Part shown: one piece after another, positions 30,201 to 41,825 of the stretch
Position numbering within the stretch: the stretch's first letter is position 1
Layout: every line of letters begins with the position of its first letter
NCBI GenBank assembly: GCA_030248135.1
Contig: JASANC010002724.1
Location: 62,001-126,000, forward strand
DNA: 64,000 nucleotides
Source: Theristus sp. LFF4_11
Taxonomy: Eukaryota; Nematoda; Chromadorea; Monhysterida; Xyalidae
Direction of reading: 5' to 3'
The notes under the pieces: generated by a model
What the model was told of the DNA's origin: nothing
Database searches by the model: none
What the model saw: the letters and a program-made list of their open reading frames with translations, nothing else
Program-made: the position numbers and the translations under genes

Positions 30201-33200
30201 AATTGCCAGTTGCCCATCGTGCGTTACGATGAAATTATCGCTCATAACCATAATAACCATGCAACTTGCAATGCCGATGTCGATGTGCGTTTTGCAACCC
30301 GATTTTTTGCAAAAACAAAAAAGTTAAAACTTTTTTCAAAGACGGTTTTGTTACATCTTTCCCAGTCGATCATCAAGTTTTGATCAGCCACGCTTCTATT
30401 TGCCTATGCTGCACTGAACTGAACTGTTGACCAAAGAGTATCATGATGACTCCAGCTATGAAGAGCGACGTTTTTGAGAAAACAATCTCAACTGGCATTA
30501 ATAAAAAAATAGGTTAAGGAAATTGAGATAAAGTTTTTTAAGTAGCAAAAATGGGCGCCAATTCAAATTGCAAAAAAGTGCCACGCACAGACAGACACTT
30601 TGTAAATTTAATAATATAGATTCATTCGTCATTCATTATTCAAACTCAGAGTTTGACGAATGAATTATTCATACCATCTATAGTGTGTGGTGTGGAGGGA
30701 TAGTGTGTGGCGTGGTGTAGCGTGTAACGTAGTATTATGAGTGGTGTAGTGTGTCGTGTAGTGTAGTGTCTAGTGTCTAGTGTGCGTTGTAGTGTGCGGT
30801 GCATGATATCGAGTGTAGGGGCGGTGTGGGTTATAGTGTGTGGTGTAGCAGTGTGGTGTGTGGTGTGGTGCGGTGTACTGTGTAGCGGCGGTGGTGTGGC
30901 GTCTTTACCCATAGTAATAAAGCAATGTCCGAAAGTCCATTTCGTTTGTCCAATTGACGCTTCGTCCAGCGGTGGTCGGAGGCAGTCCGTGTCCGGGTTT
31001 GTACCGTTCAGAATGTAGAAACCGGTGCCGGTGCCCTGCGTGGCGTACTCCTGTGCTGTGCGACCAGTTGTGCAAATGATGGCTGGAAAAAACGAATGGC
31101 TACATGAGTTTGTTTCAAAAAACTATTATTTTGTGGCTTAGCCCGCGTGCAAAGCGAATACCGCGTGGTTTTTCTGACTATAGACCGCACAATCACTAAA
31201 AGTGACGCCGACTTTAAAAAAGGCCCTGTGGTCAAGAGACAGACTGTGTAGTCGCTGATGTGTGCGCGAGCAGAAGCAAAACACAAGCGTGACCAACAAG
31301 ATACCATCTTTTGCTTGATTGATCATACAGCTTTTGTCCTACTTGCGACTTGATAAACAGGCACAACAAAAAGAGAACAATATTAGAAACGCGCAGACCA
31401 GGGTCGACAGTGTAGAGTGTGAGCGTCCAGTGGTCGCCGTCACTCATGAACGGGTGTTCAGTGTTACGGGCAGACGGGGTGAATTGTGATTTTGGCACCT
31501 ATGTACAGTATGTTTGATTGAACCTGTATTTTTTCGCAAAATACTCGCGAAAAAAGAAACCACAGAATCGGTGTTGCAATGAAAAACATATTAAGCCACA
31601 AATGAGCTGTGTTTGATTTTTACAAACCCTATCATGCGGATGCGCGAGCGAGCGCCAGCGAGCGGACAGCGCATCACGCATAATATGAGCCGTTATCCCC
31701 TCGCGCGCTTTTTTCAAATTTGCTCGCTGCGTCCTGCGAGCATAGTATAAGCCACAAACTTGGTTCCGTGCACACGAAACGAACACCCAAAGTTGTGCTT
31801 GGAGCCGCGAAAAAAATTTTATCCGACTACTTTTCATACGCTGTAGACACGAAAAACCTATTCTGAAAACAGTGTTACTTCTTTCCCTTTGTCCTTTTTT
31901 TTCAGGTATGTAATCATGCGGATGCGCGAGCGAGCGCCAGCGAGCGGACAGCGCATCACGCATAATATGAGCCGTTATCCCCTCGCGCGCGTTTTTCAAA
32001 TTTGCTCGCTTCCTCCAGCGAGCATAGTATAAGCCACAAACTTGGTTCTGTGCACACGAAACGAACACCCAAAGTTGTGCTTGGAGCCGCGAAAAAATTT
32101 TTATCGGACAACTTTTCATACGCTGTAGACACGAAAAACCTATTCTGAAAACAGTGTTACTTATTTCTCTTTGTATTTTTTTTTTTCAGTAGTGTAATCA
32201 TATGTGTTCGCCCTTTCAATTTTTACCTGCGACACTTTCACAGTTGCACAAAAATGGTTCCTGGGGTAATTCCATCCGGAGATTTTGAAAATTGGGTTAA
32301 TTTTTTGCCCCGACCCTTATTTGAGGCAAAATTTGGGCATTTTTTTAAATTTTGAAGGATTTTACGGCGTTACAAGTGTTCGCCCTTTCAATTTTTGTCT
32401 GAAGTTGTTCCATGACCAAACAAAAAAATTTCCTGGGGTAATTCCATCCGGAGATTTTGAAAATTGAGTTAATTTTTGCCTCTGACCCTTATTTGGGGCA
32501 AAATTTGGGCATTTTTAAGTTTTGAAGGATTTTACGCCGTTACAAGTGTTCGCCCTTTCAATTTTTGTCTGAAGTTGTTCCGTAACCTAACAAAAAATTT
32601 TCCTGAGGTAATTCCATCCGAAGATTTTAGAAATTGAGTTAATTTTTTGCCCCGACCTTGTTTTTGAGTAAAAATTGGGCATTTTTAAAAACTCGCACGG
32701 TTTTCACCGGGTTTTAAGTGTTCGCCCTTTCAATTTTTGTCTGAAGTTGTTCCATAACCGAACAAAAAAGTTTCCTGGGGTAATTTCATCTGTAGATTTT
32801 GAAAATTTAGTTACTTTTTTGCTCCAACCTTTATTTGGGTAAAAAATTGGGCATTTTTAAAGGTTCGCAGGTTTTGACCTGGTTACATGTGTTCGCGCTT
32901 TCAATTTTTACCTGCGGCATTTTCACAGTCGAACAAAAATGTTTCCTGGGGTAATTCCATCCGGAGATTTTGGAAATTAAGTTAATTTTTGCCCCGTGTG
33001 AGCATCTCTAGATACTGAATCGTGACGATTTCGGGCGAATCGGTCGTGGAAATTGGCGAAATCGGTCCAGAAACGAAAAACAAGAAAAGGGTGTTTTCCA
33101 AGGTAATTCAATGCGCTGATCACGGATTTTGGGTTAGTTTTCTTACGTGAGCAACTCTAGATGCCGAATCGTGACGATTTCGGGCGAATCGGCCGTCGAA

Positions 33201-36200
33201 ATTGGCGAAATCGCTCCAGAAACGAAAAACAAGAGAAGAGTGTTTTCCAGGGTAATTCAATGCGCTGATCACGGATTTTGGGTTAGTTTTCTTACGTGAG
33301 CAACTCTAGATGCTGAATCGTGACGATTTCGGGCGAATCGGCCGTGGAAATTGGCGAAATCGGTCCAGAAACGAAAAACAAGAAAAGGGTGTTTTCCAGG
33401 TAACTCAATGCGCTGATCACGAATTTTGGGTTAGTTTTCTTACGTGAGCAATTCTAGATGCTGAATCGTGACGATTTCGGGCGAATCGGCCGTGGAAATT
33501 GGCGAAATCGGTCCAAAAACAAAAAAATAAGAAACTGGTGTAGTCAGGGGTAATTCAATGCGCTGATCACGGATTTTGGGTTAGTTTTCTTATGTGAGCA
33601 ACTCTAAATACTGAATCGTGACGATTTCGGGCGAATCGGCCGTGGAAATTGGCGAAATCGGTCTAAAAACAAAAAATGAGAAACTGGTGTTTTCCAGGGT
33701 AATTCAATGCGCTGATCACGGATTTTGTGTTAGTTTTTTATGTGAGCAACTCTAGATACCGAATCGTGACGATTTGGAGCGAATCGGCCGTGGACTTTAG
33801 CGAAATCGGTCCAGAAAAGAAAAACAAGAAAACGGCGTTTTCCATGGTAATTCAATGCACTGATTACGGATTTTGGGTTAGTTTTTTATGTGAGCAACTC
33901 TAGATACTGAATCGTGACGATTTCGGGCAAATCGGCCGTGGAAATTGGCGAAATCGGTCCAGAAATGAAAAACAAAAAAACGGTGTTTTCCATTGTAATT
34001 AAATACACTGATCACGGATTTTGTGTTAGTTTTTTCATGTGAGCAACTCTAGATACCGAATCGTGACGATTTCGGGCGAATCGGCCGTGGAATTTAGTGA
34101 AACCGGTCCAGAAATGAAAAACAAGAAGTCGGTGTTTTCCATGGTAATTCATTGCGCCGATCACGGCTTTTGGGTCAGTTTTCTTATGTGAGCAATTCTA
34201 GGTACTGAATCGTGATGATTTTGGGCGAATCGGCCGTAGAAATAGCATAGACGAAATTGGCCTAAAAACGAAAAATGAAAAACCTGAGTTGTCCGGGGTT
34301 TAGAAGAATGTGTGACCAACGTATTGTGATTTTGGTCCGACCTTTGGGGCTTATGTAAAAGTCAGAATATTATCTAAAAATGCGGGAGACGCATATAAAA
34401 GGAGGAATATGGCCTTGTGTAAGCAGTGAAAGACTTGGCTCGACAACGCTTTTCAAGTCTCTGATGTGGTACACACGGATACAAGTACATAAGAGTCATA
34501 TTTTTGCGCCGTTTATTCTTTATTTCGGTTGCAAGTGGCAACCCTCGTACATTGTAGACAAATGAAACTTTCACATTTGCTTTTTTCTAGCATTTAGCGA
34601 CCTCTAAAACCACTAAAATAACGATCAGACTTTAGATCGCTGACACTGGTTTGCACAAAGTGTATCGCAGAGGCATTGGGAACGCAAGGTCTCCTTCTGT
34701 GGCAATGACTCACCGGTTTATCCTGTCACAAGAGTTTGGTAAAAAGGGTGAAAATCAACGGAAGACAACACTTTTTGCACTGGTGCTGCTGTATGCACAG
34801 CGGTGCGTACGTTAGCAACAACGATAAAGCTACATGCAGCAATGTTTTGCAATCTCTGATGTTTCTGTTTTTGGTTATAGCCGATTAAACATGGCAGTTT
34901 TTTTAGGGTGCAAGGAGCGCGCGAATTTTGAATGAAAGAAAAAGAAGTTCAGAAACCAAATTGTATGCCAAATTTGACGCGTTTTTTAAACTAATGGATT
35001 ATCCGTATTATTCTGTTCATTCTTTCTCCCTTGCACACATGATTGGAAATTATGTTGGATTTTTGAAAAAGACAACTCCTAGTCAGCGACTAATCCCGCC
35101 TTGATGGACTGCCTCATTTATTCGGCCATGCTGTACAGAATTTCGCACATGATGTGATTTTAGACTAAACTGAAGAGGACAATTGAAAAATATCTACATA
35201 ACTTCAAAGTTTTTACGCTTCTCAGCAAGCTTTTAAACAACAAACGCGGCGCAAAAATATGACTTCTTATGTGCTTGTATCCGTGTGTACCACATCAGAG
35301 ACTTGAAAAGCGTTGTCGAGCCAAGTCTTTCACTGCTTACACAAGGCCATATTCCTCCTTTTATATGCGTCTCCCGCATTTTTAGATAATCAACATGTGT
35401 TCGCCCTTTCAATTTTTGCCTGCGACACTTTCACAGTCGAACAAAAATGTTCCCTGGGGTAATTCCACCCGGAGATTTTGAAAATTGGGTTAATTTTTTA
35501 CCCCGACCCTGTTTTTGGGTAAAAATTGGGCATTTTTAATTGTTCGGAGGGTTTTCTCCTGGTTTTAAGTGTTCGCCCTTTCAATTTTTAGCTGGGACAC
35601 TTTCACAGTTGAACAAAAATGTTTCCTAGGGTAATTTCATCCGTAGTTTTTGAAAATTTAGTTAATTTTTTTGCCCGGGCACTTTTTTGAGTCAAAATTG
35701 TGCATTCTTTGAAAGTTCGTAGCATTTTGACTGGGTATCAGTTTTTCACTCTTACAAATTTTGTCTGAGCTGCGAAAAATAGTAGGAAAAAAGTCTAGTC
35801 CGTAGTAATTCAATGCGCTGATCACGGATTTTGGGTTAGTTTTCTTACGTGAGCAACTCTAGATGCTGAATCGTGACGATTTCGGGCGAATCGGCCGTCG
35901 AAATTGGCGAAATCGGTCCAGAAACGAAAAACAAGAAAAGATTGTTTTCCAGGGTAATTCAATGCGCTGATCACGGATTTTGGGTTAGTTTTCTTACGTG
36001 AGCAACTCTAGATACTGAATCGTGACGATTTCGGGCGAATCGGCCGTGGAAATTGGCGAAATCGGTCCAGAAACGAAAAATAAGAAAAGGATGTTTTCCA
36101 GGGTAATTCAATGCGCTGATCACGGATTTTGTGTTAGTTTTTTATGTGAGCAACTCTAGATACTGAATCGTGACGATTTCGGGCGAATCGGCCGTGGAAA

Positions 36201-39097
36201 TTGCCGAAATTGGTCCAGAAATGAAAAACAAAAAAAACGGTGTTTTCCATGGTAATTAAATACACTGATCACGGATTTTGTGATAGTTTTTTCATGTGAG
36301 CAACTCTAGATACCGAATCGTGACGATTTCGGGCGAATCGGCCGTGGAATTTAGTGAAACCGGTCCAGAAATGAAAAACAAGAAGTCGGTGTTTTCTATG
36401 GTAATTCATTGCGCCGATCACGGCTTTTGGGTCAGTTTTCTTATGTGAGCAATTTCTAGGTACTGAATCGTGACGATTTTGGGCGAATCGGCCGTAGAAA
36501 TAGCATAGACGAAATTGGCCTAAAAACGAAAAATGAAAAACCTGAGTTGTGTGCCCAACGTATTGTGATTTTGGTCCGACCTTCGGGGCTTATGTAAAAG
36601 TCAGAATATTATCTAAAAATGCGGGAGACGCATATAAAAGGAGGAATATGGCCTTGTGTAAGCAGTGAAAGACTTGGCTCGACAACCTTTTCAAGTCTCT
36701 GATGTGGTACACACGGATACAAGTACATAAGAGTCATATTTTTGCGCCGTTTATTTTTTATTTAGGTTGCAAGTGGCAACCCTCGTACATTGTAGACAAA
36801 TGAAACTTTCACATTTGCCTTTTTCTAGCATTTAGCGACCTCTAAAACCACTAAAATAACGATCAGACTTTAGATCGCTGACACTGGTTTGCACAAAGTG
36901 TATCGCAGAGGCATTGGGAACGCAAGGTCTCCTTCTGTGGCAATGACTCACCGGTTTATCCTGGCACAAGAGTTTGGTAAAAAGGGTGAAAATCAACGGA
37001 AGACAACACTTTTTGCACTGGTGCTGCTGTATGCACAGCGGTGCGTACGTTAGCAACAACGATAAAGCTACATGCAGCAATGTTTTGCAATCTCTGATGT
37101 TTCTGTTTTTTGCACAGAATTTACAGTATAGCCGATTAAACATGGCAGCTTTTTTCAGGGTGCAAGGAGCGCGCGAATTTTGAATAAAAGAAAAAGAAGT
37201 TCAGAAACCAAATTGTATGCCAAATTTGACGCGTTTTTTAAGCTAATGGATTATCCGTATTATTCTGTTCATTCTTTCTCCCTTGCACACATGATTGGAA
37301 ATTATGTTGGCATTTTTGAAAAAGACAACTCCTAGTCAGCGACTAATCCCGCCTTGACGGACTGCCTCATTTATTCGGCCATGCTGTTCAGAATTTCGCA
37401 CATGATGTGATTTTAGACTAAACTGAAGAGGACAATTGAAAAATATCTAGATAACTTCAAAATTTTTACGCTTTTCAACAAGCTTGTAAACAACAAACGC
37501 GGCGCAAAAATATGACTCTTATGTACTTGTATCCGTGTGTACCACATCAGAGACTTGAAAAGGTTGTCGAGCCAAGTCTTTCACTGCTTACACAAGGCCA
37601 TATTCCTCCTTTTATATGCGTCTCCCGCATTTTTAGATAATACAAATTTGGGCTTCTTACCGCGATTTATTTTTTTCATATTTTATGTGAAAGTGACGGG
37701 TTTAAACAAACGTATTAGAAGAATTGAAACGGACGCACAAAATCCAACACCATCAAAGTCTCGTGAATGAAGATTTCAAAAACATAACACAAAAATTATT
37801 TAACAAAAAAACACAAACGGAGGTCTGAATGCCCGCAATGTAGCCATTCACGTCGTATAACAGCTGCACCGCAGCATCGTTGTTCGCCCAGTACCGTCGT
37901 CCACGGAACGGGCCGCCTAAAAGTAAGAGGGGTGAAAAACGGCGTAATACTTTTCAGTTTAAGTTTAGTTTCAACAAAAACCACAAATCGAAACAAACAA
38001 ACAAAATGAACGAACAGTATACAGTTTTGTTTTGGGGGAGCCCTGAAAAGCGCACATACCGTATTACCCCCAATAAACCCCCATGGGGGATTAATACGTC
38101 AGCGACTTTTAGGGGTGGGGGTTTATTGGTGGGGGGGGGGGATTATTGGTGGGGGGGGGGGGTTTATTTACAAAAAAATTCTAGGGGTGGGGGTTTGTTG
38201 AAAAATGGCAAAAATACATTGCATGGCAGGCAATAAAGTCGCAGAAACTTCTACTCTACATAGAAATTTCCTTTTATAACAGCCTTTTGTAATGAAATTA
38301 CTATTAACTCACCCATTTGTGGCCTTTGGTAGCACAATTTCATCATTTTCACTGCAACCAGCCACTGAATTCGCTGGGTATGTGTTTCAAACAGGTCTCC
38401 AATAACTCCCCCATGGGGGATTATTTGTGGGGGGGGGGATTATTCGGAAACTGGTCGGGGGGTGGGGGTTTATTGGTGGGGGGATTAATGGTGGGGGGGG
38501 GTTTAATGGGGGTAATACGGTAGCTGTCAAGTAAGGCGCCCACTGAGTTTTCTCTGTCACTAAGGGCCTATACGCACACTATAGGCTATTAGCTGATTGG
38601 TTGGTGATCAAACGTGATGCGTCGTCACGTGGATCACTTTCTGTGCAGGATACACTCCACCTTTACAGCAAAAAACATCTTACAGTTTTGCAACAACATA
38701 AAACCGAAGGTGATTACCAACCTTGCACCGCGCATTGATCGTCCTTCATGACGAATCCCTTCATATCGTCGTTGTTCAAATCGCGCGGCAACGAATCGAA
38801 ACCCCACGAACTGAATGGGTTCAAGTCCCATGTCACTGAAACATTTTGAAAGTTTTTGGTCCACTGAAGGAAAACGGCCAAACCGGTCAAAAGTCAAAAC
38901 GGTAACAAAAAGACCCCGAATATCATATGTTTCAAAGGAGCCGTATGCATAAATAGAATGGAATATGGGTGAAAAGGACAGATGAAAAAAATAGGAGGCA
39001 GAAAAAGGCCAGAACTATCAGACCAACCGCGAAAACCGTCGTACGTTTGGTCGGCGACTGCCAAAAAGGGTAAAATAGAGAAAAGGAGAAGCTTCAT
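27276..39097 (-). CDS. Secreted protein of unknown family, intact paralog (seven exons, 272 aa)
   Basis: Exons are 39097-39037, 38835-38722, 37916-37819, 31498-31399, 31082-30909, 27929-27769 and 27386-27276. Phases chain perfectly and sum to 273 codons with the stop. The protein opens with a signal peptide (MKLLLFSILPFLAVADQTYD). It then reads through TWDLNPFSSWGFDSLPRDLN, FRGRRYWANNDAAVQLLYDV, HWTLTLYTVDP, ICTTGRTAQEYATQGTGTGF, HYWYDVRKDMPCTEFFPFF, YEHPPLSVVGGFMAPVPTCF and FTTMHLYYTDWP, ending in CNC. I recognise this as a conserved invertebrate family of secreted proteins without being able to name its function. A damaged paralog lies just upstream (39640-42731). The 6.3-kb third intron holds two composite repeat elements and is missing from that paralog. 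The 3-kb fifth intron is also filled with repeats. Confidence 0.8.
27600..27725 (-). repeat. tRNA-derived SINE-like fragment in an intron
   Basis: On the minus strand, GGCCTGCGTGGTGTTGCGTG and GGATCGAGCCATGCCGAGG correspond to a degenerate tRNA A box and B box. They are followed by the shared tail ending CGATGGGCGCCCCA. A better-preserved copy lies at 40925-41060. Confidence 0.55.
28070..30905. repeat. Repeat-filled intron 5: GT-rich tracts, AATAATGAAT ends and a tandem array
   Basis: GT-rich tracts (GTGTAGTGTGTGG-like) lie at 28070-28250 and 30660-30900. Just inside them are clusters of CATTATTCATTAG/GAATGAATAATGG (28255-28390, 29335-29440, 30620-30680), suggesting one large element framed by these motifs. 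From 29440 to 30110, units of roughly 120-150 bp recur four or five times, containing TTTACCCGTTTACCCTAA, AAGCCAAGCCTTTTTGTAA and TAACGTTTTTTTCATT. No gene is seen. Confidence 0.65.
31630..35386. mobile_element. Composite tandem-repeat element, copy 2
   Basis: This has the same module order as copy 1: A twice (31634-31914 and 31915-32195), B about five units (32205-32995), C about nine units (33000-34290) and D (34370-35386), the last bounded by AAATGCGGGAGACGCATA and its inverse. It lies in intron 3 of the secreted-protein gene. Minus-strand frames such as MRDALSARWRSLAHPHD are translations of module A in each copy. Confidence 0.8.
35387..37642. mobile_element. Composite tandem-repeat element, copy 3 (no module A)
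   Basis: It follows copy 2 directly at the junction GCATTTTTAGATAATCAACATG. It has module B (35397-35790), about five module C units (35806-36530) and module D (36612-37642). Its last bases, CCGCATTTTTAGATAAT, match the junction at 35386. Confidence 0.8.
38057..38522. mobile_element. Poly-G MITE, complete copy (466 bp)
   Basis: It runs from TACCGTATTACCCCC to GGGGGTAATACGGTA, in inverted orientation relative to the copy at 25428. It lies in intron 2 of the secreted-protein gene. Confidence 0.9.
38524..38575. repeat. SINE tail fragment
   Basis: GGCGCCCACTGAGTTTTCTC followed by TGTCACTAAGGGCC matches the SINE tail at 40930-40975. Confidence 0.55.
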
Positions 39098-39678
39098 TTT
39101 TGCGGCGAACCTAAAAAAGCTTTGTATATTTTTAAAACTAGAAAATGAAAGGTGAAATCCCTCAGAGAAAACTACGAATCTAAAAAGAACGCGCAGCAGA
39201 TGGATGTGGGCCCGGGGTCACACGGGACTAAAAGTTTCAACGAAATATTGCCCAAAAATACATATTCAGCAGACTGATAGCACTTATGACCAAAAATTGT
39301 AAAAATAAACGGCGTTATGTTGTTTGTTGTTGGTTCTGGTCTGATAATGAAACGATACCGTTTTAACAAACTCGCCGTTGAATGCTGAGAAAGAGGTCAT
39401 CTGGCAATTCTTGTTGTTTTCGATTTTTTCAGATTAAAACTGTTATTCCAAAAAAACAGGTTGCAGTTTTATCTAGTCCTATCTATCAGCTGTTGCCATA
39501 GACATTATTACACATTGGCAATAAACAAACAGTCATGCAACTAAACAACGTACATGTGTCTCACAAGCATAAAAATCACAAAATCAATTCTTTTTTGACA
39601 GTTATGATTTTAACCCGTATTTTCTTCAGTTTCCGATGTTCAACAAAAACTTGTGCTACGGGGCCAATTGGTGTAGTA

Positions 39679-40599
39679 CAGAGTGGGCCAAAAAAAGGTT
39701 CCATTTTCAAACTGCTGTCACTGGCTGGTATTTCAATATTATGAGCTGAAATTTTCAGCATTGATAAAACATGTGATGCCATTTTTCTGACAAAATTTTT
39801 ATCTAGTTTGGTCAAGTAGATTCAGTTTTACAGCACAATGTTTAAAAATTCCCAAATTTAAAAAAAAACGGATTTTTAACCAAGAATTTAACAGCTCATA
39901 GACATCCAAATCATCATCAAGGTTTGTCGTCCGGCAGCGGCTGGATGGAATTTTACGCGAAACTGGCGAGTCACTGCAGAAAAACTTTCAGATTGCTCCC
40001 ACCAATCTCCCACCAACCCACCAAGAGCACACCAGACCCGCTGTTCTGCTGTCCACTTAACCATGACGAAACTGCAGAAAACTGAAACTGAAACACTGTT
40101 TTTATTCAAACCGCAGAAAAACTTTTCAAACGAAACAAATTAACAGACAGAGCAACACAGAATACAAAAAAATCAACTGAACAATTCTTTCTGTCGCAGT
40201 CGCATGGCTGCTGACTCGAGTCCGTTGTGAAACATCAGAATTTCGCTCGAGGTGCTCAAATGCAATTCAAGTGTGAGACCTTTCCACTCTGAGCGCATGA
40301 TTTGAACTATCACGGGTATCCAAAAAGACCAATTTGTCACCTTCGCAACAGTTTCAAAATTGAATCACGCATCTTGATACAAATTTTTTATTGCACTCAT
40401 TTCAGTCAATTTGTTGATTTTTCGAGCTTTTTAGTAAATCTGCCACAGTGAGCGCTAGGAATTATATATCGAAAAAAAAAATTTTGTCAGTAAAATGGCA
40501 ACGCATGTTTTATCAGTGCTGAAAATTTCAGCTCATAATATTAAAACACCAGCCAGGGACAGCAGTTTGAAAATGGAACCTTTTTTTTGGCCCACCCTG
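39679..40599 (-). mobile_element. Mariner-like non-autonomous element inserted in a pseudogene exon
   Basis: Inverted ends of about 120 bp begin CAGAGTGGGCCAAAAAAAGG on one side and CAGGGTGGGCCAAAAAAAAG on the other, flanked by TA on both sides (39677-39678 and 40600-40601). On the minus strand at about 40070-39890, VKWTAEQRVWCALGGLVG and FSAVTRQFRVKFHPA resemble the N-terminal helix-turn-helix of mariner-type transposases. The catalytic domain is absent. Confidence 0.8.
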
Positions 40600-40865
40600 T
40601 AGATGTGTAACGTTGTGAATCCAACGTTGTACGGGGCTGAGCTGAAGCACGTCTTCATGAAGAGCTGCAAATTTTTTACGCTGTTTTTTTTTGTTTTCAA
40701 AACTGAGTGTTGTTCTTACGCGACACCTTCCACTGAACAAAGACCAACCAAGACAGGTGCACTGATCAAAATACTGTGTTCGTTTTTACAAAATACTACA
40801 TTCGCAAAATACAGAGAGCACGGGATAACTTTGAATCAGATATATTAGCAATATTTTTTTTTAAA

Positions 40866-41075
40866 TTCTGCGACTCAATGCGTTTGCAGACGCAGGAAGA
40901 AAACTAGCTGCGTACAGACAGAACGACGTCGAATAGGGCACCCATTGAGTTTCTCTGTCATTAAATGCCCATACACCCCTCGGCGGGACTCGAACCCTCG
41001 AACGCACGGACAAGAGTCTAACGCGCTACCACCAAGGCCGCGAGGGTGACCACCTAACCGTCCGTTTACAATCCA
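40866..41075 (-). repeat. tRNA-derived SINE copy in a pseudogene intron
   Basis: On the minus strand, GCGGCCTTGGTGGTAGCGCG (A-box-like) and GAGGGTTCGAGTCCCGCCGA (B-box, T-arm) form a degenerate tRNA head. The anticodon arm does not fold properly. A tail TTAATGACAGAGAAACTCAA followed by TGGGTGCCC comes next, and the CTGCGACTCAATGCG repeat adjoins at 40866. Tail relatives lie at 25010, 27600 and 38530. Confidence 0.65.
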
Positions 41076-41755
41076 AACATTCCAAACCTTCACAACACTT
41101 TGCGGCGGATGCTCATAGCGACTCGACTCATGGTGGCCAAAAATAGCAAAGCCAGCGCCATTTAGGCGACCTTTGTTGTAGAGCAGAAAAAACGGGTGGA
41201 ATTCGGCGCACGGCATGTCCTGGCGCACGTTGTACCAGTAGTGTTTGCTTGTGGTGTGTGATAAAAAACGTTAAAAATTGAAATTTGTGAGTGAAGTCTT
41301 TAGTTTCGGTGCGCAACTACACCTGCCCCCACTGATGTAGTGTTACAGACAGCTGTTGGTTTTTTACGGCTGCAAACCATGTCACAACGCACTCAATAGT
41401 CAATCCACTAGAAGTCTCGTGCGTCGTGCGGTACACAATTACACACCCTGGTGGTGGTGTAAAAATGAGCCACCTTCCCTGGTAGTGTCTGCCAATAATG
41501 AGGCATTTCATGAACTGAAAACATCAATCACCTCAGACTACAAAAGTTTGCGTTTTTTTTGCTATACCCATGGTGTAGAAGCAGTATCCCTGGGTCTATT
41601 TTGTCTGTCTACTCGATGATTCATCCAACGGCGGCTTCAGGCAGTCCTTCTCCGGGTCGGCACCGTTCTGAATGTAGAATCCGGTACCAGTGCCTTGTGC
41701 GGCGAACTGCGCTGCGGTGCGTCCAGTCGTACAGATGGTGGCTGGAAGAACGACT

Positions 41756-41825
41756 TTAAGCGGCATTCATGAAGCAGTATTCAGTGACGCGTAGCTGTAG
41801 CTACGCCCCTTTAGCACCATTAGCA
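41756..41825. mobile_element. Small foldback element, third copy
   Basis: GGCATTCATGAAGCAGTATT and GTAGCTGTAGCTAC match the foldback family at 20812 and 21945. It directly follows the acceptor of the 41741-41568 exon. Confidence 0.6.

Noticed and set aside
40975..41060. Functional tRNA gene
   Set aside because: The T arm is good but the anticodon stem does not form, and the tail matches dispersed SINE fragments.
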